From assembly GCA_947584955.1 (NCBI GenBank), contig CANPWS010000025.1, positions 1 through 11,719 on the forward strand: 11,719 nucleotides of DNA. The letters run 5' to 3'. Each line of letters begins with the position of its first letter. Position 1 is the first letter of the stretch. Source of the stretch: an uncultured Bacilli bacterium. GTDB taxonomy: Bacteria > Bacillota_I > Bacilli_A > RF39 > UBA660. The notes under the pieces are model-generated. The model was not told the DNA's origin. It ran no database searches and was given only the letters and a program-made list of their open reading frames with translations. A program made the position numbers and the translations under genes. Shown here in pieces: positions 6,291 through 11,719 of this stretch.

Positions 6291-9212
6291 ATGAACTATA
6301 CAGCACTTCAAATAAAAACTAGTTATTCAATTTTAGAAAGCTTAAATAGTATAGATAAATTAGTAAAAAGAGCTAAAGATTTAGGATATAAGTCTTTAGC
6401 TATTACTGATTCAAATAATTTATTTGGCATAATGGAATTTTATTTAGAATGTAAAAAATATGATATAAAACCAATAATCGGAATAGAAATAAATTATAAT
6501 GATGATAAAGTTTTAATTTATGCTATGAATGATTTAGGATACAAACAAATAATTGAAATTGCCACTATGATATCTGAAGATAAATTTAATTTTGATTTTT
6601 TACAAGACAATAATAATTTGATTGCTGTCTTTCCTTATGCTTCTTTTAATCAAAAATTATTTAATATGTTTAAAAATAAATATATAGGTTATAGTAGCAT
6701 TTTAGAACGTGAAAAAATTAGTGATAAATATAAAAAAGTATTTATAAATGATGTATCTTACTTAGAAAAAGAAGACTATCATTATTTAGATTACTTATAT
6801 ATGATTAAAAGTGGAAAAGTACTTGGAGAGTATGAATTAGGAACTCACAAAAATAAATATTTATTGAATTTTGATGAAGTAAATAAAATAAGTACAGAGG
6901 AAGATATAAAAAATACTAAAGAAATAAGTGATAATTGTAATGTAGAACTTAAATATAAAGAAGGTCTTTTACCAATATATGATCCGAATATAGATGCTTT
7001 TGAGTATCTATCATCATTATGCAATAAAGGACTTAAAAGAAGATTAAATAATAATGTTTCTAAAGAATATCAAGAAAGACTTGATTATGAATTATCAGTT
7101 ATAAAAAAAATGGGCTTTTGTGATTATTTTTTAGTTGTGTGGGATTATGTAAAATATGCAAAATTTCATAATATTTTAGTAGGACCTGGAAGAGGTAGCG
7201 CAGCAGGGTCATTAGTTAGTTATACACTTGGAATTACAGAAATAGATCCAATAAAATATGATTTACTTTTTGAAAGATTTTTAAATCCTGAGAGAGTGAC
7301 AATGCCTGATATTGATATTGATTTTGATAATGAAAAAATTGATGAAGTAATTAACTATGTTATAAATAAGTATGGACATAAAAAAGTTGCGGGTATTATT
7401 ACTTTTATGCGCATGTCTGCAAAACAAGTAATTAGGGATGTTGGAAGAGTTTTAAAAATAAATATTTCTGTTATAGATTCTATAAATAAACAAATTACTT
7501 ATCCAACACTTAATGAAAATTATGAAAAAAATATAGCTTTTAAAAGAATTATTATGTCTAGTGATGAATTAAAAAATTTGTTTAATATTTCTCTTAAATT
7601 AGAAGGCTTAATAAGAAACCCTTCAATTCATGCTGCAGGTATAGTTATGAGTAAATATAGTATAGATGAAATAATACCACTTTACAAAAATGGTGATATG
7701 TATTTAACAGCCTTTACAAAAGATTATTTAGAGCCATTAGGTCTTTTAAAAATGGATTTTTTAAGACTAGCAACTTTGAGCTTTATAGATAATATAATAA
7801 ATACTGTTAGAGAAAATGAACATATAAATATAACTTTTGATAAAATTCCACTTGATGACATAAAAACATTGAAAATTTTCTATGATGTAAATACAGATGG
7901 TATATTTCAATTTGAATCAGATGGAATGAAAAATTTTTTAGCTAAACTCAAAGTTAAATCTTTTGATGATATAGTTTTGGCACTAGCATTATTTAGACCT
8001 GGGCCTATGGACAATATAGATATGTTTATTAAAAGAAGAGAACATTTAGAAAAAACTTATTATTTACATCCATCATTAGAGCCAATTTTAAAACCAACTT
8101 ATGGAATTATTGTTTATCAAGAACAAATTATGCAAATAGCATCAACAATGGCTGGTTATACTTATGGTGAAGCTGATGTGTTAAGACGTGCTATGAGTAA
8201 GAAAGATGAAAAAAAATTAATAAGTGAGAAACCAAAATTTATTGAAGGAGCTTTAAAAAAGGGCTATGATGAAAATTTAGCAAATCATGTCTTTGATTTA
8301 ATTTTAAAATTTGCAGATTACGGTTTTAATAAATCCCATTCAGTAGCATATGCAATTATTGGATATAAAATGGCTTTTTTAAAAACTTATTTTTTAAAAT
8401 ATTTTCTAACGGCATCTCTTTCAAGTGTTATTGGTAATGAAAATAAAACTAAAATATATATTCAAGAAGCACGTAATAGTGGAATAAAAGTTTTAAATCC
8501 TGATATAAATAAAAGTGAATATAAATATTTAAATGAAAATGATGGAATAAGATGTCCTTTATCTATTATAAAAAATGTTGGAAAATCTGGGTATACAGAA
8601 ATAGAAAAAGCACGTATTAATGGCGAGTTTACTTCCTTTATTGATTTTGCTATAAGATGTTATTCTAGTTCACTTAATAAAAAAGCAATTACTTATTTAA
8701 TATATTCTGGTTCTTTTGATAATTTTTCTTACAATAAAAAAACATTAATAAACAATTTAGATAGCATCCTTAATTATGCTGATTTATCTAAAGATAATGG
8801 TATGATTGAATTAGAAATGCCATATATACATGAAGAAGAAGAATACTCTAAGAGTGAACTTATTAATCTTGAATATGATACTTATGGTTTTTATCTTACA
8901 TCACATCCTACGTCTATATATAAAGATAAGAATGATACCGACTTAATAAATATAGCTGATTATTTTAATAAAAAAATTAATATTGTTATTATTGTTGAAA
9001 AATTAAAAGAAGTTGTTACTAAAAAAAATGACACTATGTTATTTGTTGATGGTAATGATAATACTGGATCTGTTAGTGTAACTTTATTTCCAAATGTTTA
9101 TGCCAAAAATAAAAATATAGAAAAAGGCTCTATTATTAGAGTATGGGGAAGGGTAGAAAAAAGATTTGATAAATATCAGTTAGTTGCAGATGAAGTTTAT
9201 AATCTTTCTTAA
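6291..9212 (+). CDS. dnaE: DNA polymerase III subunit alpha, DnaE type
   Basis: 973 aa; the ATG is seven bases after TGGAGG (6278-6283). This is a family C DNA polymerase. In Bacilli DnaE extends RNA primers, mainly on the lagging strand, before handing over to PolC. Domains in order: an N-terminal PHP domain (about 1-215); a polymerase core with GPGRGSAAGSLV (298-309), the catalytic PDIDIDF (339-345, metal-binding D342 and D344) and the third aspartate in LKMDF (D489); the RPGPMDN and YQEQIMQIA segments (569-617) and YGFNKSHSVAYA (677-688); helix-hairpin-helix region (about 750-810); and a C-terminal OB fold (about 895-973). It is shorter than Bacillus DnaE (about 1,115 aa), ending right after the OB fold with no clear tau-binding domain. 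PHP metal ligands are mostly missing: the usual HxH reads LQIKT (6-10) and TDH reads TDS (39-41). Proofreading by this domain is thus unlikely. Last gene of the operon. Confidence 0.95.
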   Translation: MNYTALQIKTSYSILESLNSIDKLVKRAKDLGYKSLAITDSNNLFGIMEFYLECKKYDIKPIIGIEINYNDDKVLIYAMNDLGYKQIIEIATMISEDKFNFDFLQDNNNLIAVFPYASFNQKLFNMFKNKYIGYSSILEREKISDKYKKVFINDVSYLEKEDYHYLDYLYMIKSGKVLGEYELGTHKNKYLLNFDEVNKISTEEDIKNTKEISDNCNVELKYKEGLLPIYDPNIDAFEYLSSLCNKGLKRRLNNNVSKEYQERLDYELSVIKKMGFCDYFLVVWDYVKYAKFHNILVGPGRGSAAGSLVSYTLGITEIDPIKYDLLFERFLNPERVTMPDIDIDFDNEKIDEVINYVINKYGHKKVAGIITFMRMSAKQVIRDVGRVLKINISVIDSINKQITYPTLNENYEKNIAFKRIIMSSDELKNLFNISLKLEGLIRNPSIHAAGIVMSKYSIDEIIPLYKNGDMYLTAFTKDYLEPLGLLKMDFLRLATLSFIDNIINTVRENEHINITFDKIPLDDIKTLKIFYDVNTDGIFQFESDGMKNFLAKLKVKSFDDIVLALALFRPGPMDNIDMFIKRREHLEKTYYLHPSLEPILKPTYGIIVYQEQIMQIASTMAGYTYGEADVLRRAMSKKDEKKLISEKPKFIEGALKKGYDENLANHVFDLILKFADYGFNKSHSVAYAIIGYKMAFLKTYFLKYFLTASLSSVIGNENKTKIYIQEARNSGIKVLNPDINKSEYKYLNENDGIRCPLSIIKNVGKSGYTEIEKARINGEFTSFIDFAIRCYSSSLNKKAITYLIYSGSFDNFSYNKKTLINNLDSILNYADLSKDNGMIELEMPYIHEEEEYSKSELINLEYDTYGFYLTSHPTSIYKDKNDTDLINIADYFNKKINIVIIVEKLKEVVTKKNDTMLFVDGNDNTGSVSVTLFPNVYAKNKNIEKGSIIRVWGRVEKRFDKYQLVADEVYNLS

Positions 9213-9253
9213 AATTAGTATTTAAGTCTATTATAAAATAGTATTTTACATGA

Positions 9254-9278
9254 AAAAAGAGAATTTGTTTCTCTTTTT
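9254..9278 (+). terminator. Bidirectional intrinsic terminator between dnaE and the convergent minus-strand genes
   Basis: AAAAAGAGAA (9254-9263) and TTCTCTTTTT (9269-9278) pair perfectly over 10 bp around a TTTGT loop. The A-rich left arm and T-rich right arm supply a U tract in both directions. It can therefore end the dnaE operon from the left and the pseudouridine synthase transcript from the right. The remaining sequence of the 137-nt gap shows no other clear signal. Confidence 0.85.
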
Positions 9279-9349
9279 AATGTACATATTTTTTGTGACT
9301 AATGTCTATTATAATTTTTAATTGCTTATTTAAAAACTATTTTTAATTA

Positions 9350-10018
9350 CTAAAATATATTAAATGGATATCTATCAGGTAAATTTATTTCGAATTTTAA
9401 CTTTTCTTTTGTTGTAGGATGATTAAAAGATACAGATTTAGCAAATAAGGCAATATTATCATTAGTCTTACTATTTTTATTATATTTTTGATCACCATAT
9501 AGAGGATTATTTCTTGAAGAAAATTGAACTCTTATTTGATGTGAGCGTCCCGTTTTTAAATTTATTTTAATTAAATTTAAATTATCCTTTCTTTTTATAA
9601 CTTCATAATCTAAAATAGCTTCTTTACCTAAATCTTTATTGACAACTTTTGTTATATTAGTATTATGATCTTTAAGTAAAAAATCTTTTAATGTCCCTTT
9701 ATCTTTAATACTGTTTTCTACTACAGCATAATATACTTTATTAAAAGAACCATTTCTTATTTGTTCGCTTAATCTTGATGAAGCTTTTGAAGTTTTTGCA
9801 AAAATTATAATACCTCCGACGGGTCTATCTAATCTATGAACAAGACCTAAGTATACATTATTTGGTTTATTATATTTTTCTTTTAAATATTTTTTTAAGA
9901 TATTAAGTAAATCTATATCTTGAGATTTATCCTCGCAAACAGGAATATTAATAGGCTTTTCTACTACTAGTAAGTGATTATCTTCATAGATTATATTAAT
10001 CTTTGGTAATTTTTCCAT
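9350..10018 (-). CDS. RluA-family RNA pseudouridine synthase
   Basis: 222 aa. It isomerises uridine to pseudouridine in rRNA or tRNA. The start fits the family pattern, with INIIYEDNHLLVVEKP at residues 7-22. The catalytic motif HRLDRPVGG (61-69, catalytic D64) is intact, and the later family blocks KTGRSHQIRVQF (155-166) and LYGDQKY (173-179) are present. There is no N-terminal S4 RNA-binding domain, so this is the short single-domain type; its exact target base cannot be read from sequence. The ATG lies 23 bases inside the end of the methyltransferase gene, with only a weak GGAA before it, so translation is probably coupled to that gene. Confidence 0.92.
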   Translation of the reverse strand: MEKLPKINIIYEDNHLLVVEKPINIPVCEDKSQDIDLLNILKKYLKEKYNKPNNVYLGLVHRLDRPVGGIIIFAKTSKASSRLSEQIRNGSFNKVYYAVVENSIKDKGTLKDFLLKDHNTNITKVVNKDLGKEAILDYEVIKRKDNLNLIKINLKTGRSHQIRVQFSSRNNPLYGDQKYNKNSKTNDNIALFAKSVSFNHPTTKEKLKFEINLPDRYPFNIF

Positions 10019-10859
10019 ATATTCCGCATGGTAGGATTAAATTTTCACTTGTTGGTAATCCTATTTCTCCTGTTTCTATTTTACTATCTTTAAAAGTTAA
10101 GTTTAAAATATTATTAAGTGATGTTGGAGATATCCCTGTTGTATATGAATTTATTAAAACAAAACAATAATTATCATCAAGAATATCTTTTACTTTTAAA
10201 AGAAGTTCTTGAATAGAATCTTCAAGACGCCAAACTTCATTATTAGGTCCTCTTCCATAACTGGGAGGATCCATTATAATTGCATGATATGTTCTTCCTC
10301 TTCGTTTTTCTTTTTCTAAAAATTTTATAACATCATCGACAATAAAACGAATTTTTTTATTTTCTAAATTACACAATTTCATATTTTCTTTTGCCCATTC
10401 ATTAATACTTTTTGAAGCATCTACATGGACTGTTTCTATAACATTATTGGAACTTGCCGCGGCCATTGTAGCGCATCCTGTATAAGCAAATAAATTTAAA
10501 ACTCGAATTTCGTGATTGGAAGAGTTATTTAATTTTTCCATAATGTAATCCCAATTTGTTGCTTGTTCTGGAAAAACACCTGTATGTTTAAAATTTGTGG
10601 GACTAACTTTAAATGTTAATTGTTTATATTTTATAGTCCAATAATCTTTTATTTTTTTTCTAAATTCCCAATATCCTCCACCTTTATTACTACGATGATA
10701 AAATCCATCCCATTTTTCCCATATATTATTATTTCCTTTTTTCCAAATTATTTGTGGATCAGGTCTTCTTAATATAATATCTTTCCATTTTTCTATTTTT
10801 TCTCCATCTCCTGTTGCAATGCACTCATATTCTGTCCAATTCGTACTTAAGTTTATCAT
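9996..10859 (-). CDS. Class I SAM-dependent methyltransferase, RlmI-like (probable rRNA methyltransferase)
   Basis: 287 aa; the ATG follows AAAGGAG (complement of 10865-10871) by five bases. The N-terminal part (about 1-95) has the family-typical GDGEKIEKW (17-25) and RRPDPQIIW (31-39), then KHTGVFPEQATNW (91-103). The Rossmann methyltransferase domain follows, with SAM-binding motif I VLNLFAYTGCATMAAA (120-135), an acidic HVDASK (145-150) and the catalytic-type DPPSYGRG (197-204). This architecture is that of COG1092/PF10672 enzymes related to 23S rRNA methyltransferase RlmI. The PUA domain of RlmI is not evident, so the modified base is uncertain. It lies first in a two-gene unit with a pseudouridine synthase, which supports an RNA-modification role. 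Confidence 0.85.
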   Translation of the reverse strand: MINLSTNWTEYECIATGDGEKIEKWKDIILRRPDPQIIWKKGNNNIWEKWDGFYHRSNKGGGYWEFRKKIKDYWTIKYKQLTFKVSPTNFKHTGVFPEQATNWDYIMEKLNNSSNHEIRVLNLFAYTGCATMAAASSNNVIETVHVDASKSINEWAKENMKLCNLENKKIRFIVDDVIKFLEKEKRRGRTYHAIIMDPPSYGRGPNNEVWRLEDSIQELLLKVKDILDDNYCFVLINSYTTGISPTSLNNILNLTFKDSKIETGEIGLPTSENLILPCGIYGKITKD

Positions 10860-10878
10860 GCTATCTCCTTTCGTTTAT

Positions 10879-10907
10879 ATTATAACAAAAAATATATTAC
10901 TATTCAA
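10879..10907 (-). promoter_or_regulatory. Promoter of the methyltransferase-pseudouridine synthase unit
   Basis: On the minus strand, TTGAAT (complement of 10902-10907, 4 of 6 matches) and TATAAT (complement of 10879-10884, full match) are 17 bp apart. Transcription would start near 10872, directly at the AAAGGAG ribosome binding site, giving a leader of only about a dozen bases. Confidence 0.6.
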
Positions 10908-10973
10908 TAATCGCAGTTAATTGTTTAAAAGCTTTTACTTTTATTTATACATGTTAACGTATTTAAATTTTAT

Positions 10974-11007
10974 AAAAAAAATAGACTAATTTTTTTAATT
11001 TTGTCTA
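10974..11007 (-). terminator. Intrinsic terminator of the Xre-type regulator gene
   Basis: Read on the minus strand, TAGAC (11007-11003) pairs with GTCTA (10986-10982). An inner AATT/AATT pairing is possible, and eight T residues follow (complement of A10974-A10981). It lies about 60 nt after the regulator stop codon. The rest of the 206-nt gap 10860-11065 holds only the methyltransferase promoter and AT-rich sequence. Confidence 0.65.
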
Positions 11008-11065
11008 CCTTTGTCATAATTAATTTTTTTAAGCATAATCTTTTAAATAAACTATAAATCTCTTT

Positions 11066-11398
11066 TTATTTTAAATCATTCTTTACATATTCTTCTTTCA
11101 TTATAGTTATTACTCTAATTAAAAAATCTAGGTCTGATTCAATTAACATTTTACAATTTTCTGTAACATATTTAACTTTTTCTTCATACAAAGTGCCATT
11201 ATGTTCTATACCTAGTAATGATTCTGGGCTTACATTAAATAATTTTGATAATGATGTAATAATTGAAGCAGTAGGTTCAGATGTATTTGTTTCAATTCGT
11301 GATAAATAATTTCTATTAATATTTAAATGATTAGCTAATGCTTGCTGAGATATATTTCTACTTTTTCTTAAATTTCGTATTCTTTCTCCAATATTCAT
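11066..11398 (-). CDS. Small Xre/Cro-type helix-turn-helix transcriptional regulator
   Basis: 110 aa; the ATG is seven bases after AAGGGTG (complement of 11406-11412). Residues 4-62 are a canonical HTH_3 domain: IGERIRNLRKSRNISQQALA, the recognition helix around INRNYLSRIETN (27-38), then SIITSLSKLFNVSPESLLG. The remainder (63-110) is a short helical tail with a few hydrophobic positions (LIESDLDFLIRVITIMKEEY) that may mediate dimerisation; no protease, metal- or ligand-binding domain is present. It is monocistronic. Half-sites of an inverted repeat lie at its promoter, so autoregulation is likely. Regulators of this size occur in phages, mobile elements, toxin-antitoxin modules and normal chromosomal loci; no toxin gene lies beside it within the window. 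Confidence 0.9.
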   Translation of the reverse strand: MNIGERIRNLRKSRNISQQALANHLNINRNYLSRIETNTSEPTASIITSLSKLFNVSPESLLGIEHNGTLYEEKVKYVTENCKMLIESDLDFLIRVITIMKEEYVKNDLK

Positions 11399-11418
11399 AA
11401 TACCACACCCTTAATAAA

Positions 11419-11424
11419 ATTATA
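11419..11424 (-). promoter_or_regulatory. -10 element of the Xre-type regulator gene
   Basis: TATAAT on the minus strand, just upstream of the ribosome binding site. The sequence where a -35 would sit (complement of 11442-11447, ATTAAT) is a poor match and lies inside an inverted-repeat half-site, which would suit a promoter controlled by a bound repressor. Confidence 0.45.
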
Positions 11425-11436
11425 ATTATTTGCTTG

Positions 11437-11490
11437 AAAATATTAATGATTTGTTAATATTTTTAACAACTTTGGTTTAAATATTAACAA
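11437..11490. promoter_or_regulatory. Probable operator: three inverted half-sites of TTAATATTT
   Basis: The 9-mer TTAATATTT occurs at 11454-11462, and in inverted form (AAATATTAA) at 11438-11446 and 11479-11487. The left pair makes a perfect 10-bp inverted repeat with a 7-nt spacer (11437-11446/11454-11463). The right pair makes a perfect 12-bp inverted repeat TTGTTAATATTT/AAATATTAACAA (11451-11462/11479-11490) with a 16-nt spacer. The sites cover the -35 region of the regulator gene. They are the best candidate binding sites for the Xre protein; this is inference from position and symmetry. Confidence 0.5.
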
Positions 11491-11594
11491 AAATGCATTA
11501 AAATATGTAAAGTGCATATAAATATAATACATTATATGGATAATATTATTATGATATTGATTTACAAATTAAAATATTAAATATGAAATTTAAA

Positions 11595-11623
11595 TTGATT
11601 TTAAAATAATTTACTTCTTTAAT
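11595..11623 (+). promoter_or_regulatory. Possible + strand promoter upstream of the right-edge hairpin
   Basis: TTGATT (11595-11600) and TTTAAT (11618-11623) have a 17-bp spacer, matching consensus at 4 of 6 and 5 of 6 positions. In sequence this AT-rich such matches are frequent by chance, so the call rests mostly on its position ahead of a terminator-like hairpin and a ribosome-binding-site-like motif. Confidence 0.25.
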
Positions 11624-11665
11624 TAATTTTATATATTTATGCAATTTATGTTACTACTCAGCATT

Positions 11666-11699
11666 AAATAACAGAGAATAGACAAACTCTGTTATTTTT
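11666..11699 (+). terminator. Strong intrinsic-terminator hairpin near the right edge
   Basis: AAATAACAGAG (11666-11676) pairs perfectly over 11 bp with CTCTGTTATTT (11687-11697) around a 10-nt loop, and the T-rich end (TTATTTTT) is better on the + strand than on the minus strand. No + strand gene lies to its left within 2.4 kb, so it ends either a small untranslated + transcript or, less well, a minus-strand gene entering from the right. Confidence 0.65.
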
Positions 11700-11712
11700 A
11701 CATAAGAAAATT

Positions 11713-11718
11713 AGGTGA
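11713..11718 (+). promoter_or_regulatory. Possible ribosome binding site of a + strand gene beyond the window
   Basis: AGGTGA at the extreme right edge matches the 3' half of the AAGGAGGTGA consensus and is preceded by an A-rich stretch. If real, a + strand gene divergent from the Xre gene begins within about ten bases after the window ends. Confidence 0.35.
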
Positions 11719-11719
11719 A

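Larger units (their letters stand above)
11399..11719. other. Gene-free AT-rich region upstream of the Xre gene, reaching the right edge
   Basis: These 321 nt contain no credible coding sequence on either strand; the longest ATG-led frames are 8-14 codons without ribosome binding sites. What can be seen: the regulator promoter and operator half-sites (11406-11490), a small inverted repeat ATGCA/TGCAT (11493-11497/11513-11517), a TATAAT at 11523-11528, a possible + strand promoter at 11595-11623, a strong hairpin at 11666-11699, and AGGTGA at 11713-11718. Confidence 0.7.

Noticed and set aside
11066..11398. Prophage or toxin-antitoxin module signalled by the Xre regulator
   Set aside because: No integrase, toxin, phage gene or attachment-site repeat accompanies it within the window.
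11536..11580. Small + strand coding sequence of 14 residues
   Set aside because: No ribosome binding site, composition typical of random AT-rich DNA, and no context to support translation.
11640..11719. T-box or metabolite riboswitch at the right edge
   Set aside because: The hairpin resembles a terminator only; no T-box sequence, antiterminator or known aptamer core could be recognised.

Overview
The DNA is extremely AT-rich; by eye G+C is only about a fifth to a quarter. It looks like a low-GC Firmicute-type genome, probably a gut-associated uncultured Bacilli/Mycoplasmatota-like lineage. The support is the DnaB/DnaI helicase-loading pair, which is a Bacilli hallmark, strong AAAGGAG-type ribosome binding sites, a BspA-like repeat surface protein, and AT-rich sigma-A-like promoters. 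TGA is used as a stop (end of dnaI, inside a GTGA overlap) and tryptophan is TGG, so the standard bacterial code applies rather than the mycoplasma code. The lineage placement is inference.

Left part (1-3173, + strand) holds envelope genes: the 3' end of a DUF285/BspA-like repeat protein closed by an intrinsic terminator; an N-terminally anchored extracytoplasmic protein that looks like a shortened arylsulfate sulfotransferase without its active-site histidines; and a CPBP (Abi) membrane protease-like protein with all three motifs intact.

Centre (3178-9278, + strand) is a tight five-gene unit with one recognisable promoter in front and one terminator behind. It holds dnaB (replication initiation/membrane attachment), dnaI (helicase loader ATPase), two unrecognised small proteins with a C-terminal membrane segment, and dnaE (DNA polymerase III alpha). 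Junctions are 1-nt and 4-nt overlaps, then 5-nt and 13-nt gaps. The two unknown proteins end in visibly related membrane tails that align without a gap, although the rest of each protein is unrelated. This is the most interesting point in the window: a possible membrane-tethered replication-restart module.

Right part (9350-11398, - strand) holds an RNA-modification pair, a SAM-dependent methyltransferase and an RluA-type pseudouridine synthase that overlap by 23 nt. Upstream of them is a small Xre/Cro-type repressor with its own terminator. Upstream of the repressor lies a gene-free, AT-rich region (11399-11719). It carries three half-sites of an inverted repeat around the repressor promoter (a likely auto-operator). 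Near the right edge is a strong hairpin followed by a ribosome-binding-site-like AGGTGA, which suggests a + strand gene starts just beyond the window.
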